NCBI GenBank assembly: GCA_019637265.1
Contig: JAHBVY010000001.1
Location: 558,001-622,000, forward strand
Origin: Polyangiaceae bacterium
GTDB lineage: Bacteria > Myxococcota_A > Polyangia > Polyangiales > Polyangiaceae
DNA: 64,000 nucleotides
Direction of reading: 5' to 3'
Shown here: positions 41,683 to 53,761 of the stretch, in pieces
Layout of the letters: every line of letters begins with the position of its first letter
How positions within the stretch are numbered: the first letter of the stretch is position 1
Made by a program: the position numbers and the translations under genes
The notes under the pieces: model-generated
The model's input: the letters and a program-made list of their open reading frames with translations, nothing else
What the model was told of the DNA's origin: nothing
Databases searched by the model: none

Positions 41683-43734
41683 TCAGCGTGAGAAGCGATC
41701 GAGCTGGCTGGCGAAGGCGGTCACCAGTAGATCGAGGTCAGCGGGGGTGAGCGGCGGTGAGAGCTCCAGGCGGCCCAAGCTGTCCTCGAAGCCGATGAGG
41801 CGGAGGGTGGGGCGCGCTAGGTCGAGCTCGAGGCGCAGCCGGTGGCGCCCGGTGCGCAGCTGGACGTTCGCCACGTCGCGATTCACGGCGCAATGGGCTG
41901 GCAGTGAGTGAGACTGACGGTTAGTGTTTCTGATGTCTTGCCCATGGCTGCCGCGCACCGGCTGGCCACCGAGCAGCGCCGCGATGGTGGGCACCAGGTC
42001 GAGGTGGCTGGTGGGGTGGGTGAGCCGCGCGGGGGACACGCCGGGGCCCACCAGGATGAGCGCCGTCTGGGTGATGATCTCGGCGAAGGAGTAGCCGTGG
42101 GTGTAGCGCCCGTCGTCGAAGATGGACTCGCCGTGGTCGCCCGTGAGCACCACCAGGTGGCGCGCGGGGTCGAGCTCGTCTACGGCGTCCATGATCGCGT
42201 CGTCCAGGAAGCGCAGCGTGTTGCGGTAGCGGTTTTGGAGCGGCGCTCGGTCGCTCGCTCCAAGCGCGCGCGGCTCCACCCCGAACACGTGGCGCGAGAC
42301 GGGGCGATCCACCTCGTAGCGCGCGGGGTACTGGTAGTGGAAGTGAGAGGACATCAGGAGCACCAAGGAGAAGCTCGGTCGCGCCTCCGCGCTGCTCCAG
42401 CGCACCATGTTCTCGAGCGCCGTGAGGTCCCAGTCGGGCCAGTCGCCGCGCTCGTCGTGGGCGTAGTGATCCAGCGTGTTTCTATTCAGGAACTCCTCAC
42501 GCCGCATCCACACCTGGGGGTGCCCCGTGAAGAAGCCGCAGCGGTAGCCCGCCGGGCGCAAGAGCGCGCACAGCTGCGGCGGCGTCCTGGCGTCGAGCGT
42601 GGCGTGGTAAACGAGCGGGCTCCGGCCGTACAAGAGCGCGAACATCCCGGCCTCGGAGTAGGAGCTCTCGGCTTGGTGCTGGGTCGCGGTGACGCCGCGC
42701 GCGGCCCAGCGCGTGGTGCGCGGCATCAGCGCCGGATCCAGCGCGTCCTGGCGCAGGCTCTCGACCACGATCAGCACCAGGTTCGGGCGCGGGGCGCTCG
42801 GACTGAGGCTCGAGAGCGCGGCTTCGTCCAGCGGCTTCGGGTTGTAGAGGCGCGGGAACGCCTCCTTGTACACCGCGGTCAAGCGCTGGTGCAGGGCGTT
42901 CAAGGTGGGGTCGTGGGTGGTGCGCTGCTCGGCGCGGGCCTGCCAGCGCAGGTCGACCGGGAGCGCGCCGCTCAGGCGCTCCGCGAGCAGCGGCCTACGC
43001 CAGCTCGTGACGCTGAGGCTCGGGAGCAGCGGGAGGCCCAGCGCGATCAGCGCTCCGCACGCGCTCAGGGTGCGCACGAAGGCGGCGGAGGAGCGCCCGG
43101 TGAGGCGCGCGCCGAGCAGCCAAGCGCCGCGCGCGGCGGCGAAGCAGAGGAGGCCGCCGAACAGCGACCATTTCCCCACGGAGACGAGCATGGGCGTGAG
43201 CTGCCCCGCGGCGAGGTGCCCCTCGGGGAGCCGCGCGAAGGAGATGAAGGTGACGAGGTGGCGCCCCACCGAGCGGAACGCGTCGAGATCCACCCCCAGG
43301 TAGGCGACGGCGAGCGTCGCCGAGAGCACGAAGGTAGGCCGCGCGGCGCGGCTCACGCGGCTCACGGAGAGCGCGCTCGCGAGCAACACCGCGGGGACGA
43401 GGAAGGCGGCGTTCGTCGCCAACAAGCTGAGGGCGATGAGCCGCGCCTCGCTCGCTTCGAGCTGGGCTGCGGGCACGCTCACCAGCTCCGCGTACGCCGC
43501 GCGCCCCACCAGCCAATAGACAGTCAAATTGATGAGGAGGCTCGCGAATGAAGCCGCGAAGACGATCGCCGCCGGGCTCGCCCGTACGCTACGTCCCGGC
43601 GCTGAAGTATTCGGTAAATCACCTGACGATCGCGTCTCGGCGCCGCCTGGTGCCTCGCCGGGCTCGGCGCCCTCGGGCGCGCTGGGCGATCGCTGTTCGG
43701 CGCTCGCCGGCGCTTCATCAGGCGGCGAGGCCAC
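41683..43734 (-). CDS. Membrane sulfatase-like (alkaline-phosphatase superfamily) hydrolase/transferase
   Basis: The 683-residue protein has a Pro/Ala/Gly-rich N-terminus, five transmembrane helices (about 55-250) and a large periplasmic domain of the sulfatase type. Metal and catalytic motifs are VLIVVESLRQDALD, the SSYSEAGMFALLYG region with the candidate Ser/Thr nucleophile, LMSSHFHYQYPA and VVLTGDHGESIFDDG. Domain order resembles YejM/PbgA and lipoteichoic-acid-synthase-like proteins, which move phosphoglycerol or phosphoethanolamine groups or regulate LPS. The start overlaps hutI by 17 bp, so it may be co-transcribed with the hut genes. No biochemical link to histidine breakdown is evident. 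Confidence 0.85.
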   Translation of the reverse strand: MASPPDEAPASAEQRSPSAPEGAEPGEAPGGAETRSSGDLPNTSAPGRSVRASPAAIVFAASFASLLINLTVYWLVGRAAYAELVSVPAAQLEASEARLIALSLLATNAAFLVPAVLLASALSVSRVSRAARPTFVLSATLAVAYLGVDLDAFRSVGRHLVTFISFARLPEGHLAAGQLTPMLVSVGKWSLFGGLLCFAAARGAWLLGARLTGRSSAAFVRTLSACGALIALGLPLLPSLSVTSWRRPLLAERLSGALPVDLRWQARAEQRTTHDPTLNALHQRLTAVYKEAFPRLYNPKPLDEAALSSLSPSAPRPNLVLIVVESLRQDALDPALMPRTTRWAARGVTATQHQAESSYSEAGMFALLYGRSPLVYHATLDARTPPQLCALLRPAGYRCGFFTGHPQVWMRREEFLNRNTLDHYAHDERGDWPDWDLTALENMVRWSSAEARPSFSLVLLMSSHFHYQYPARYEVDRPVSRHVFGVEPRALGASDRAPLQNRYRNTLRFLDDAIMDAVDELDPARHLVVLTGDHGESIFDDGRYTHGYSFAEIITQTALILVGPGVSPARLTHPTSHLDLVPTIAALLGGQPVRGSHGQDIRNTNRQSHSLPAHCAVNRDVANVQLRTGRHRLRLELDLARPTLRLIGFEDSLGRLELSPPLTPADLDLLVTAFASQLDRFSR

Positions 43735-45142
43735 CTATCACTCGGGTCACCAGGTTGCCGCCGAAGCTGTAGCCGAGGGCGCGGTGATCGGGCGCGTCCA
43801 CCAGCAGCAGGTCCGCGCGGTACCCAGGGGCGATGCGGCCGAGATCGGCCCCGCGTGAGATGGCGCAGGCCGCGTTACGGGTGGCCGCGACGATCGCCTC
43901 GGCGACGCTCAGGCCCTGGGTGCGGACGGCCAGCGCGATCATCAGCTGCATCGAGGGCGTGGGGCTGGTGCCCGGGTTGAAGTCGGTGGCGAGCGCCACG
44001 GGGACGCCGTGATCGATCAGCGCGCGGCCCGGCGCGTGGGTGCTGAGCCCCAGGTGGAAGACGCAGCCGGGCAAGAGCACGCACACGGGCGGCTCCTTCG
44101 CCTCCGCGAGGCGCTGGATGTCCTCCGGCTCGAGCACCTCCAGGTGGTCGATGCTGGTCGCGCCGAGCTCCAGCGCGAGCGGTACACCTCCCTGACGAGT
44201 GAATTGATCGGTGTGGAGCTTGAGCCCCACGCCGAGGCCCCGAGCGTGCTCACCCAGCGCGCGGGCCTCGCTCAGGCTGAAGGCTTCGCGCTCCAGGAAC
44301 ACATCGAAGAAGTCGACCACGCCTCGCGATACGGCGAGCGTGAGGGTGCGCTGCACTTCGGTGAGGTACCCCTCACGCGCGCCGCGGTGCTCGGGCGCCA
44401 CCACGTGCGCCCCCAGGTAGGTGCTGGTGAGCCCCAGCTCGCGCTGCAGCTCGAGCAGCTCGAGCTCACCTTCGAGGGTGAGCCGGTAGCCCGTCTTGGC
44501 CTCCACGTGCGTGGTGCCGAGGGCGCGCATGCGCAGGAGCCAGCGCCGCGCGTGGGCCAGCAGCTCCGCCCGCGTGGCGGCGCGCGTCGCCGCCACCGTC
44601 CGCAAGATCCCGCCGCCCGCCTTCAAAATCTCGAGGTAGCTCTCGCCGGCCATGCGCCGCTCCCACTCGTCGGCGCGGTCACCGCCGAACAAGAGGTGGG
44701 TGTGCGGATCCACGAACCCCGGCATCACCAGCTGCCCCTCGGCGTCCAGCCGCGGCACCGTGGGGAAGCGCTCGAATAGCTCCGCCTCCGGCAGCACCGC
44801 GATCACGCGCCCCCCGCCGATCGCCACGCCGTGCCCCCGGAGGCTCCCCAGCGCCCCCTGCAGCGCGCCGCGCGCGGGGCCTGAGTAGTTCGTCAATGAA
44901 GCTGACGAATGGCCTCGAGGCGCGACCGTGATGCTTGGATTCGTCAGTGACTCTGATGAATGGCCGCTCGCGTCGCCGCCTCGCGTCGCTACAGCGTACG
45001 CACCCTCCGGATCACAGGTGATGACCTCACGGGCACCATGGATCACCAGCTCCGGCGCTGGCAGCGACCCGAGGGCCTGTCGCCGCGCAGCCTCGCCAAA
45101 CCCCCCGAGCCCAATCTCGCTGGGTGCGGAGGGCGCGCTCAC
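43718..45142 (-). CDS. hutI: Imidazolonepropionase with internal insertion
   Basis: HutI hydrolyses imidazolone-5-propionate to formiminoglutamate in histidine degradation. The amidohydrolase metal motif is [17 protein letters not shown], with AKTGYRL and the HLEVLEPED and [13 protein letters not shown] motifs also present. The protein has 474 residues, about 60 longer than usual. The extra length is an N-terminal insertion (about residues 48-90) encoded by two 26-bp imperfect palindromes (44889-44914 and 44940-44965) that repeat GHSSxSLTN. The insertion is in frame and falls between the first beta strand (VITCDPEGA) and GGGRVIAV. The gene starts on an ATGA overlap with hutU. Confidence 0.93.
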   Translation of the reverse strand: MSAPSAPSEIGLGGFGEAARRQALGSLPAPELVIHGAREVITCDPEGAYAVATRGGDASGHSSESLTNPSITVAPRGHSSASLTNYSGPARGALQGALGSLRGHGVAIGGGRVIAVLPEAELFERFPTVPRLDAEGQLVMPGFVDPHTHLLFGGDRADEWERRMAGESYLEILKAGGGILRTVAATRAATRAELLAHARRWLLRMRALGTTHVEAKTGYRLTLEGELELLELQRELGLTSTYLGAHVVAPEHRGAREGYLTEVQRTLTLAVSRGVVDFFDVFLEREAFSLSEARALGEHARGLGVGLKLHTDQFTRQGGVPLALELGATSIDHLEVLEPEDIQRLAEAKEPPVCVLLPGCVFHLGLSTHAPGRALIDHGVPVALATDFNPGTSPTPSMQLMIALAVRTQGLSVAEAIVAATRNAACAISRGADLGRIAPGYRADLLLVDAPDHRALGYSFGGNLVTRVIGGLAA

Positions 45143-46899
45143 GGCAGCTTCACCCCGCGCTCCTCCGCGGTGCGCTGGGCCGTCTCGTAGCCCGCGATCG
45201 CGTGGCGCGCGACGCCGATCCCAGGGTCCACCGTGAGCACTCGGTTCAGGCGCTCGGCGCGCTCCGGGGTACCGTCAGCTACAATGACCATGCCCGCGTG
45301 CAGCGAGTTGCCGATGCCGACCCCGCCGCCATGGTGAAAGCTCACCCAGGAGGCGCCGGCCGCGGTGTTGAGCGCGAAGTTCAGGAGCGGCCAGTCGGCG
45401 ATGGCGTCGGAGCCGTCCCGCATGCCCTCCGTCTCGCGGTCGGGCGAGGCGACCGAGCCGCAGTCGAGGTGATCGCGGCCGATCACGATGGGGGCCTTCA
45501 GCGCGCCGCTCGCGACGAGCCGATTCATCGCCTCGCCGAAGCGCGCGCGCTCCCCGTAGCCGAGCCAGCAGATGCGGGTGGGCAAGCCCAAGAACGGGAT
45601 CCGCGCGGAGGCGAGCTCCACCCAGCGCCGGAGCCCGACGTTGTCCGGGAACAGCTCGACGAGCTCCTGATCGAGGCGGTGGATGTCCGCCGGGTCGCCG
45701 CTCAGCGCGGCCCAGCGGAAGGGGCCCATGCCTTGGCAGAACAACTCACGGATGTAAGCCGGCACGAAGCCCGGGTACAGGTACTCGCCGTCTTCGCCGC
45801 GCACCGTGACGCCGGCTAGCTCCGCCTGGGCGCGCAGGTTGTTTCCATAATCAAACGCGATGGCGCCAGCCCGCTGCATCGCCAAGATGGCCTCCACGTG
45901 GCGCGCGATGCTGGCGAGCGAACGCCTATGGTACTCCGCGAGGTTGCGGCCGCGCAGCTCATCCAGCTCCGTGAGATCGCCCTCCGGCACGTAGGCGCCG
46001 AGATCGTGCGCCGAGGTTTGGTCCGTGACAATGTCCGGGATCGCCCCGCGCCGCACCATCTCCGGTAGCACGCTGGCGGCGTTGCCCACCAAGCCGATGC
46101 TGAGCGGCTGCTTCGCCGCGCGCGCCGCCTCCGCCCAGGTGAGCGCCTCCGTCAGGCTCTCTGTCATTTTATCGCAGTAGCCCTCGTCCACCTTGCGCTT
46201 CACCCGGTCGGCGCGCACCTCCACGTTGATCACCACGCCCTCGTTCATGGTCACCGCCAGCGGTTGAGCGCCGCTCATGCCGCCGAGGCCCGCCGTCACC
46301 ACCAGCCGCCCCGCGAGGCTCGGCACGCCGTAGTGCTTCTCCGCCAGCGCCAGGAGCGACTGGTAAGTGCCCTGTAAAATCCCCTGAGTGCCGATGTAGA
46401 TCCAGGAGCCGGCCGTCATTTGACCGAACATGGTGAGCCCCTGACGATCGAGCCGGTCGAACTCGCGCTGCGTGGCCCAGCGCGGCACGAGGTTGCTGTT
46501 GGCGATCAGCACCCGCGGCGCGCCGGGGTGCGTCCTGGCGACGTACACCGCGGCGCCCGACTGAATGCACAGCGTCTCGTCGGGCGCGAGTGAGTCGAGC
46601 GCGCTGACTATCTTGTGGTACTCGCGCCAGTTGCGCGCGGCGCGCCCGCTGCCGCCGTAGACGACCAGCGTCTCCCAATCGATGGCGTTCGCTGGGTCGA
46701 GGTTGTTCATCAGCATCCGCTTGGCGGCCTCGGTGTCCCAGGTGCGCGCCGTCTTGGTGCCGCCGCGCGGCGCGTGGATCGGCTCCGTGGGGCGCTCCGC
46801 GAGGTGCAGCGGGCGCCCGTAGCGCTGAAGCTCGGGGCGGAGGTCGTCCGTCGCTCCGTAGCGGGCCTGCTGGCGGGCGTTGATCTCGTCGTCGGTCAT
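45139..46899 (-). CDS. hutU: Urocanate hydratase
   Basis: HutU converts urocanate to imidazolone-propionate using tightly bound NAD+. With ATG 46899 the protein has 586 residues; a longer frame upstream translates the spacer. Family blocks are [77 protein letters not shown] and [36 protein letters not shown] near the C-terminus is also conserved. The order hutU-hutI-sulfatase with overlaps implies one transcript. hutH and hutG are not in this window. Confidence 0.96.
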   Translation of the reverse strand: MTDDEINARQQARYGATDDLRPELQRYGRPLHLAERPTEPIHAPRGGTKTARTWDTEAAKRMLMNNLDPANAIDWETLVVYGGSGRAARNWREYHKIVSALDSLAPDETLCIQSGAAVYVARTHPGAPRVLIANSNLVPRWATQREFDRLDRQGLTMFGQMTAGSWIYIGTQGILQGTYQSLLALAEKHYGVPSLAGRLVVTAGLGGMSGAQPLAVTMNEGVVINVEVRADRVKRKVDEGYCDKMTESLTEALTWAEAARAAKQPLSIGLVGNAASVLPEMVRRGAIPDIVTDQTSAHDLGAYVPEGDLTELDELRGRNLAEYHRRSLASIARHVEAILAMQRAGAIAFDYGNNLRAQAELAGVTVRGEDGEYLYPGFVPAYIRELFCQGMGPFRWAALSGDPADIHRLDQELVELFPDNVGLRRWVELASARIPFLGLPTRICWLGYGERARFGEAMNRLVASGALKAPIVIGRDHLDCGSVASPDRETEGMRDGSDAIADWPLLNFALNTAAGASWVSFHHGGGVGIGNSLHAGMVIVADGTPERAERLNRVLTVDPGIGVARHAIAGYETAQRTAEERGVKLP

Positions 46900-47137
46900 G
46901 AGGGCTCGGGGGTTCGTGGGGCGACGCGGGCGGCTCGGGGGCCGGACCACCAGACTGAAACGGGCGAGGGGCGAACCACCGCACGCGGGCTGGCCGGGTC
47001 GCGGGGGCAGCGAGCCTACCGCACGCCGCGGGGGCTTGATAGTTCGGGGGTTTGCCAGGACCGCGCTGCGCTCGTCGAAAGGGCTTCGGCCATGGAGCGC
47101 TGGAACATCGAGCCCCGGGTACCCTAGGATCCCGCGC
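46900..47137. other. 238-bp divergent promoter region of hutU and TPR gene
   Basis: No gene is credible. It must hold the promoters of hutU (minus) and of the giant TPR gene (plus). CCCTAGGATCCCGCGC lies just ahead of ATG 47138 and resembles the recurring CTAGG element. I see no inverted operator. Confidence 0.4.
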
Positions 47138-50100
47138 ATGGCGGATCCGACGAAGCCGAACGACCCCCCGAGCCCTCCGGAGGAGGAGGCTGACGACATC
47201 ACCAGCTTGCTCGAGCCGGTCTCGTCAGTCGGGCGTCCGCCGCCGCCCCCGCGTCACCCAGGCAAGGCGCCGCCACCCCCCGCGGCGCGCCCGCCGTCGC
47301 CGCCGCGTCGCAACACCCCGGCGAAGGCGCCGGCCGCCGTGACGGCGCCGCGCGGCGCGTCCCCCGCGACGCCGCCGGTCGCGCCGCGTGCCGCTGCGCC
47401 GCTGCGCGGCGCCGCTTCGGGCACCTTGATCGGCACCCCCGCGCCCGGCGGCGCGGCGCCCGCTCAGTCCCCCGCCGCGCCCGTCGCCGCTCCGGTCGTC
47501 GCGGTAGCTCCTGTCGCGACGCCTGCGGCCCCGGGCGCCGCTCCGTCAGCACCCCTGACGCCTGCGCACTCACCCGCCGCGCCTGCCGTGGCGCCTTCGC
47601 CCGCTCCGGCCGCGCCGCCTGTGGCTCCGTCAGCGCCCCTGACGCCCGCGCGCTCGCCGGCGCCCCCCGCTGCGGCGCACTCCCCAGCGCCGCCCGCTGC
47701 CGTCGAGGCAGCACCACAGGCCGCTTGGTCTCGCGAGTTCCACCTGGAGGCGGAGCGCCTCACGCGGCACATCGAGCAAGAGACCGACGCGCGGCGTCAG
47801 GGTCGCCTCCACTACGAGCTCGCGCGCCTGTACGAGCTGCCGCTCGCCGATCTCGACGCGGCGGCCAAACATTTCCGCCTGGCAATCGAGCTCGCGCCCG
47901 AGCTCACCCCGGCGCTCGCCGGGGCGCGGCGGCTGTTCATCGCGCGCGGTGAGGTGAAGGACGCGCTGCCGCTATTCGACGCCGAGGTGCGGATCACCGC
48001 GAGCACGGCGCGCAAGGCGCAGCTCTGGTTCGAGAAGGGCCAGCTCTACGAGGACGTGCTGCAGCAGCGAAAGGAGGCGCGCGAGGCTTATGGGCGCGCC
48101 CTCGAGCTGATGCCGGATGACGTGGGCCTCTTGTCCGCCCTGGTGCGGATCGCCGAGATCGAGGCAGACGCGCCGCGGCTCGCGGCGCTCCAGGAGCAGC
48201 TGGCGGCGACGGTCCAGGAAGATCCGGCGCTGCGCGCCGCGGTGCTCACGGCGCGCGCGCGGCTCACGGACGTGCGGCTCGGGGATCGCGGCGCGAGCAT
48301 CGAGCTCTACAGCGGCGCCTTGGAGGCGGCGCCGCGCTCGGCCGCGGCGCTCGTCGCCTTGAAGCGCCTGCTCCACCGTGAGGGGCGCTGGCGTGAGCTG
48401 GCGCAGACGCTGGCGCGCGAGGCAGAGGGCTCCACGGATCCTCACGTGCGGTCGATGGCGTGGTACCGCGCGGCCGTCATCGAGCGGGACCGCCTGAACG
48501 ACCCGGCGCGTGCCATCTCGGCGCTCGAGCGCGCGAGCGCCGAGGCGCCGGACGACGTGCTGATCTTGGAGCAGCTCGCGCGCGCCTACGCGGAGGCGGG
48601 CAGGCACACGGACCACATCGCGGTGCTCGAGCGGCTGGTGCAGCACACGCCGCGGCCGAGCGCGCGGCTCGCGCTGCTGCACCGCATCGGGCAAATCGCC
48701 GAGGAGCGCGCGGGCGACGTGGAGCAGGCGCAGCGCTGGTACCTGCGCGCGCTCGAGCAGGACCCCACCTACGCCCCGAGCCTCGCGGCGCTGGGCGCCT
48801 CGTACACCCGCCGTAAGGAGTGGGAGCCGCTGATCGCCATGCACCTCTTGGAGGCGGAGCACGCGCGCGAGTCCACGCGGCGCGCTTCGGCGCACGCCCG
48901 GGTGGCGGAGGTGTATGAGCTCTACCGCGCGAGCGACGAGCTGGCGGAGCAGCACTACGGGCGCGCGCTGGCGCTCGATCCGCACCACGCGGGCGCCTTC
49001 AAGGCGCTCTCGCGGCTCCTGCTCGCGCGCGGCAAGCACCAAGCCTTGGTGGAGCTGTACGAGCGCGGCCTCGATCACACGAGCGACGTCGAGACCCGCA
49101 TCGAGTACCTGTTTCGCATCGGGCGGCTCCATGAAGACGAGCTCCACGCGCCGGGGCACGCCGTCGCGACGTATCGACGGATCCTCGAGATTGACGGGCG
49201 GCACCTGGGGGCCATCCACGCCTGGCAGCGGGCCGCGGAGCGCGCGCATCGCCCTCGGGATCTGGCCGAGGCGCTCGAGCTGGAGGCGGAGCGCACGACC
49301 GACGCCGCGCGCGTGGTGCCGCTCTTGCACCGCGCGGGTGAGGTGTACGAGCGGCAGCTGGGCGACGACGACGCGGCGCTCGAGCGTTTCCGCGCGGTGT
49401 TGGTGAAGGACCCGAGCTACGCACCCAACCTGACCAGCCTGGGGCAGCTGTACAGCCGCCTCGGCCGCTGGGAAGATCTGATCCAGATTTACGAGCGCGA
49501 GCTCGCGATCACGCCCAAGGGCCCGCCGCAGGCGCTCATCTTCCACAAGCTCGGCGAGATCGCCGAGGAGCGGGTGGGGGACGAGGCGCGGGCGATGCGC
49601 TTCTATCGTCAGGCTATCGAACAAGATGCCTTCCACAAGCCCGCGCTGCACGCGCTCCAGCGGCGGCTGGCGGCGCGGGGCGACTTCGCGGAGCTCGCCA
49701 AGCTGCTCGAGCTGGAGCTCACCGCGACCACGGAGCCCGCCGAGCGCGCGCGCACCGCGCAGGCCATCGCCGAGGTGTACGAGGACCGCCTGGGGCAGAC
49801 GGAGCGCGCGCTGGCTGCCTATGAGCAGGCCACCCTGGCAGACCCTGGCTTCCGCCCGGCGCTCGACGGCCGGGTGCGCTTGCTCGCGGTGGACGGGCAC
49901 CACAAGCGGCTGGTGGAGGAGCTCGAGCGCCAGGCCAAGGAGACGCCGGATCCGCTGCTCGCCGTGGGGGCGCTGGCCGCTGCGGGCGAGATAGCGCGCG
50001 ACGATCTCCACGACGAGGGCGCGGCGATCGCGCTGTTCGAGCAGGCGCTCGAGCGCGACCCGGCGCACCTGCCTTCGCTGCTCGCGTTGACCTCCCTTTA

Positions 50101-52642
50101 TGAACGCGGTGCGCGCGCCGGCCAATGGGCGCGGCTCGCGGAGCTGTTCGCGATGATGAGCCGCGTGGTGACGCACCCCGGCGCTCGCGTCGCGGCGCTG
50201 CGCGAGCTCGCGCGCCTGCAAGCCGTGAAGCAGAGCGGCGGCGATCCGAAGCACACCCAGGTGTCGATCCTGCACATCGACCCGAAGGACGCCCTGGCCC
50301 TCACGGCGCTGGAGCGGGCGGCGCTGGAGGTGGTGGACGAGGCGCTGCTCACCCAGGTGGACGCGCGCCTGGCGGCGGCGACCAGCGACCCCAAGCTCGC
50401 CGCCGCGCACCGCACGCGCCTCGGTGAGTATCAAGAGCGCGCCGGCGACCCCGCGGCGCTCACGAGCTACCGCGCCGCCCTGGATCGAGATCCGGACAAC
50501 TATCGCGCTGCGCGCGGCTTCGCGCGGCTCGCCGCCGGCTCCGGTGATCATGCGCTCCTACGTGAGGCGGCGCGCTTCCAGCAAGTGGCGGTGCACGACG
50601 CGGAGGCGGCGGCCACGCTGCTCGTCGCTGCCGCCCGAGTGAGCGACGCGGCGGGGGACGCCGCGCGCGCCAGCGAGGATTTGGTGGAGGCGCTGGAGGT
50701 GTACCCCGATCACGCGGGCGCCGCCGAGCTGCTGCGCGAGGTGCGGCTCCGCCAAGGTCAGGTGGACGAGCTTTATAGCGAGCTGGTGCACGCGGCGGGG
50801 CGCTCGCGCTTGGTCGCGAGGCACGCCGCGCTGTGGAGCATGGTGGCTGACTTGTTGGCGGTGCAGAAGCAAGACCTCCCGGCGGCGCTCGCCGCGCTCA
50901 ACCGCGTGATCGGCGATGAGCCGGACAGCGCCGAGACGCTCATCAAGCTGGGCGAGCTGTACGCGCAGGATGGTCAGTGGGCCGAGACGGTGGACCGCCT
51001 GAGCCGCGCGATCGCGCTGTCGCCTGACGATCCGCTGCTCAGCCGCGCGGAGCTGCTGAGCGCGGAGGTGCTGTCGCGGCGCCTGGGCGATGACGACCGC
51101 GCGCTGATCAGCGTGCGCTCGGTCTTGAGCCGGCAGCCCGAGAGCCGCGCGGCGCTCCGCTGCTTGATCGAAATAGAGCAGCGCCGCCGCGACATCGAGG
51201 CGGCTTACGCCAGCGCGCAGCAGCTCGTCGCCGTGTCTGGCACCAAGGAGGAGCAGGCCGAGGCCTATGAGCTGATCGCGGGCCTCGAGCTGTCCCGCGA
51301 GCGGCCGGAGGCCGCGGCCAAGGCGCTCACCGAGGCGGCGAGCATCGTGGGGCTGCGGGTGGCGCCCGAGCTCACGCGGGTGGCCGGCCTGCTCCAAGGC
51401 CCTGCGCGCGAGCAGGCGCTCACCCAGCTGGTGGAGTCCCTGACGCACTACAGCGCGCACGCGCCGCCCGCCGAGCAGCCCGACGTGGCGCTCTACTTGG
51501 CCGCGCTGCTGTCGGATTCGCTGCACCAGGTGGAGCGCGCCTTGGCGGTCTTGAAGCAGGCGGTCAGTCGGGCGCCCGATGACGCTCGCCTCCGCCACGC
51601 GCTGGCGCAGCGGCTCGCCGCGAGCGGTCACTACCCCGACGCGATCGACGAGCTGCGGCGTCTGCTCACGGTGGACGTCGAGGGCGCGGGGATCTGGCGT
51701 GAGCTGTCCGAGGTGCTGGGGCAGGCGGGGCGCGCCCGCGAGCAGCGCCTCGCGCTGGCGCCGCTCGTGGTGCTGGGCGCCGCGACCGATCTCGAGCGCG
51801 CCACCCTCGACGCGAGCCCTCCGCGTCCTGGCAGCGCGACGCCCGGCAGCTTCGACGTGGCGGCTTACCGTGGGGTGGACGCGGCGGCGGGTAACCCGCG
51901 CGCGGTGGAGCTGCTCTGGCTGGTGAGCGAGTCGCTCCCGAAGATCTACCCGCCGGAGCTCGAGCGCTACGGCCTCTCCACGCGGGATCGTCTCAGCCCG
52001 CGCTCGGGGGATCCGCTGCGCCTGCTCGCCGATCGCGTCGCCCGCGTGTTCGGGGTGGAGCAGTTCGATCTCTACGTGCACCGCGCCCACGCCGGCGGCG
52101 TGGAGATCGAGCTCGGCGACCCACCGGCGCTCTTGGTGCCGGCTCACGTGGCCACCCTCGCGGAGAGCCAGCAGGTGTTCATGCTGGCGCGGGTGTTCGC
52201 CAGCATCCGCCGCGGGCTGCACGTGGTGGACAAGCTCGCGCCGCCGCAGCTGGATGAGCTGCTCAAGGCCACCACCCGCGTGGTGATGCCCGGCTACGGC
52301 GGCGCCGATCCCGAGCTGGAGCAGCTCTCGAAGCGCGTGGCGAAGGCGCTCACGCGGCGCGGGCGCAAGGGCCTGGAGGATCTCGGCCCGCTCTACTCTG
52401 GGGAGCCCGTAGCCTCGGTGGAGGAGTGGGTGCGCCGGCTGCGCCTCAGCTCGGCCCGCGCGGCCTTGGTGGTGGCGGACGATTTACCCGGCGTCGTCAC
52501 CTTGCTGCGCCGCACGGAGGGCGACCTAGCGGGCCTCCGTGGCCCCGCGTTGACCCAAGGCATGGCGCTGATCGACGACCTGATGCGCTTCTGGGTCAGT
52601 GAAGCTGCCTTCACCCTGCGCCGTCACCTCGGGATGCCGTAG
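47138..52642 (+). CDS. Giant tetratricopeptide repeat protein
   Basis: The 1834-residue protein from ATG 47138 has a disordered N-terminus (about 1-190) that is Pro/Ala-rich with repeats such as [12 protein letters not shown] and [12 protein letters not shown]. It then has about 1400 residues of TPR-like helix pairs, many with the 34-residue pattern ([80 protein letters not shown]). The last 250 residues are not TPR-like ([35 protein letters not shown]). There is no signal peptide, so it is probably cytoplasmic. Such proteins act as scaffolds. No partner can be named. Confidence 0.85.
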   Translation: MADPTKPNDPPSPPEEEADDITSLLEPVSSVGRPPPPPRHPGKAPPPPAARPPSPPRRNTPAKAPAAVTAPRGASPATPPVAPRAAAPLRGAASGTLIGTPAPGGAAPAQSPAAPVAAPVVAVAPVATPAAPGAAPSAPLTPAHSPAAPAVAPSPAPAAPPVAPSAPLTPARSPAPPAAAHSPAPPAAVEAAPQAAWSREFHLEAERLTRHIEQETDARRQGRLHYELARLYELPLADLDAAAKHFRLAIELAPELTPALAGARRLFIARGEVKDALPLFDAEVRITASTARKAQLWFEKGQLYEDVLQQRKEAREAYGRALELMPDDVGLLSALVRIAEIEADAPRLAALQEQLAATVQEDPALRAAVLTARARLTDVRLGDRGASIELYSGALEAAPRSAAALVALKRLLHREGRWRELAQTLAREAEGSTDPHVRSMAWYRAAVIERDRLNDPARAISALERASAEAPDDVLILEQLARAYAEAGRHTDHIAVLERLVQHTPRPSARLALLHRIGQIAEERAGDVEQAQRWYLRALEQDPTYAPSLAALGASYTRRKEWEPLIAMHLLEAEHARESTRRASAHARVAEVYELYRASDELAEQHYGRALALDPHHAGAFKALSRLLLARGKHQALVELYERGLDHTSDVETRIEYLFRIGRLHEDELHAPGHAVATYRRILEIDGRHLGAIHAWQRAAERAHRPRDLAEALELEAERTTDAARVVPLLHRAGEVYERQLGDDDAALERFRAVLVKDPSYAPNLTSLGQLYSRLGRWEDLIQIYERELAITPKGPPQALIFHKLGEIAEERVGDEARAMRFYRQAIEQDAFHKPALHALQRRLAARGDFAELAKLLELELTATTEPAERARTAQAIAEVYEDRLGQTERALAAYEQATLADPGFRPALDGRVRLLAVDGHHKRLVEELERQAKETPDPLLAVGALAAAGEIARDDLHDEGAAIALFEQALERDPAHLPSLLALTSLYERGARAGQWARLAELFAMMSRVVTHPGARVAALRELARLQAVKQSGGDPKHTQVSILHIDPKDALALTALERAALEVVDEALLTQVDARLAAATSDPKLAAAHRTRLGEYQERAGDPAALTSYRAALDRDPDNYRAARGFARLAAGSGDHALLREAARFQQVAVHDAEAAATLLVAAARVSDAAGDAARASEDLVEALEVYPDHAGAAELLREVRLRQGQVDELYSELVHAAGRSRLVARHAALWSMVADLLAVQKQDLPAALAALNRVIGDEPDSAETLIKLGELYAQDGQWAETVDRLSRAIALSPDDPLLSRAELLSAEVLSRRLGDDDRALISVRSVLSRQPESRAALRCLIEIEQRRRDIEAAYASAQQLVAVSGTKEEQAEAYELIAGLELSRERPEAAAKALTEAASIVGLRVAPELTRVAGLLQGPAREQALTQLVESLTHYSAHAPPAEQPDVALYLAALLSDSLHQVERALAVLKQAVSRAPDDARLRHALAQRLAASGHYPDAIDELRRLLTVDVEGAGIWRELSEVLGQAGRAREQRLALAPLVVLGAATDLERATLDASPPRPGSATPGSFDVAAYRGVDAAAGNPRAVELLWLVSESLPKIYPPELERYGLSTRDRLSPRSGDPLRLLADRVARVFGVEQFDLYVHRAHAGGVEIELGDPPALLVPAHVATLAESQQVFMLARVFASIRRGLHVVDKLAPPQLDELLKATTRVVMPGYGGADPELEQLSKRVAKALTRRGRKGLEDLGPLYSGEPVASVEEWVRRLRLSSARAALVVADDLPGVVTLLRRTEGDLAGLRGPALTQGMALIDDLMRFWVSEAAFTLRRHLGMP

Positions 52643-52856
52643 CTCCCCCGCGAGCGATCGGCGCGCTGACAGGCAGCGCGCCGCCCCGTCTCGTCGCCGT
52701 GTGGGCTGTGTCTCGTCGCCCACGGATCCGCGCGCGCCAGCCCACGGCTCGGCCCGGGTGGCAGCTCCAAGATCGCAAAAACAGCGACAAACTTGGGTGG
52801 CTCAGCGCTTGCTAGGTACACCGGGAGCGGCCCTGCCGCAGTTGGGAGATGAATCC
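52643..52856 (+). promoter_or_regulatory. Spacer with candidate promoter of DUF2914 lipoprotein gene
   Basis: No gene lies here. TTGCTAGGTAC (52809-52819) precedes ATG 52857 by 38 bp and matches the TTGCTAGGCTAC found before the gene at 58107. GTTGGGAGATGAATCC provides a weak ribosome site. Confidence 0.4.
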
Positions 52857-53525
52857 ATGTCGAAATCCGTGAAGAACCTGGTGGTGCTGGCAGCTGTGGG
52901 CGTCTTCTTCGTGGGCTGCGATCGCGGCACCCGCGCCGAGGCGGAGCCGGCGAGCACCTCGGAGCGAGCCGAGGCGTCCGGTGGCGAGGCCCAGTCGGCG
53001 GACCGAGCCGAGCCCGAGAAGTCAGGCCTACTGAAGCCCCTGGCGGTGCCGAACGCGCCCGGCAAGTCGGCGGGTGAGCAGGCGACGGCGAACGCTGCTG
53101 CACCGAACGCGGCCGCGCCGAAGGACCCCGCGTCCAAGGACCTAGCGCCGAAGGGTGCAGCCGCTGACGACGCGCTCCAAGGCGCGCCCGCCGGCGAGGC
53201 GGGGGCGCTCAAGGTGAAGCGGCTGGTGGTGACCACGGCGATCGAGGAGCGCGAGCCGCGGCCCGTCACCGAGTTCAAGGCGGGCACGGACCTGGTCTAC
53301 GCCTTCGTGGAGCTCGCCAACGAGGGTGACGAGCAGGGCATCGTTATCACCTTCGAGCGCGTGGGGAAGCAGGTGGGCTACGTGGAGCTGGGAGTGCCGG
53401 CCAAGCAGACGCGCTGGCGCACCTGGGGCCGCACCCGCAACATCAAGCAGGCCGGCGACTGGGAGGCGGTGGTGCGCACCAAGGGCGGCGACGAGCTGGC
53501 GCGCACCCGGTTCCAGGTGTCTTGA
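52857..53525 (+). CDS. DUF2914-type lipoprotein
   Basis: From ATG 52857 the protein has 222 residues with signal peptide LVVLAAVGVFFVGC and lipobox Cys at 21. An Ala/Glu/Pro-rich linker contains short repeats (NAAAPNAAAPKDPASKDLAP). The C-terminal 100 residues (LKVKRLVVTTAIEEREPRPV, then AGTDLVYAFVELANEGDEQG and GDWEAVVRTKGGDELARTRF) match the DUF2914 pattern of a beta-sandwich domain whose function is unknown. A longer open frame starting at 52599 lacks the signal peptide and is rejected. Confidence 0.82.
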   Translation: MSKSVKNLVVLAAVGVFFVGCDRGTRAEAEPASTSERAEASGGEAQSADRAEPEKSGLLKPLAVPNAPGKSAGEQATANAAAPNAAAPKDPASKDLAPKGAAADDALQGAPAGEAGALKVKRLVVTTAIEEREPRPVTEFKAGTDLVYAFVELANEGDEQGIVITFERVGKQVGYVELGVPAKQTRWRTWGRTRNIKQAGDWEAVVRTKGGDELARTRFQVS

Positions 53526-53761
53526 GCCCAGGTCTCGAGTGGGTATCCAGGTAGTCAGGGATGTGAGCTAGGTAGCGCGAGGCGCCGCCCGGGTGCGGTG
53601 CCGTCCAACCCCCAAACCGAACCAACCTCGATGCTGCCCCATCGGCGCCTGAGCTCGAGTCAGGGTGGCGGACTAGCCGTGTATTCTGTCAGCCACGCTG
53701 ACCTCTTGGTACGCGGTGACGCTGCTCGAGACGAGCGGCGCGCGATGGGCAGGGAGACTGC
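53526..53761. other. 236-bp convergent spacer with dispersed repeat
   Basis: This spacer lies between two convergent genes. It holds one intact copy of the GCGGTGCCGTCCAACCCCC motif followed by AAACC (53595-53618) and no credible gene. Confidence 0.6.

Noticed and set aside
46900-47202. N-terminal extension of hutU
   Set aside because: It runs over the divergent promoter region. ATG 46899 matches the expected start of urocanate hydratase.
47972-50551. Minus-strand open frame of 859 codons opposite the TPR gene
   Set aside because: It is antisense to clear TPR helices and has Arg/Leu/Val-rich low-information sequence.
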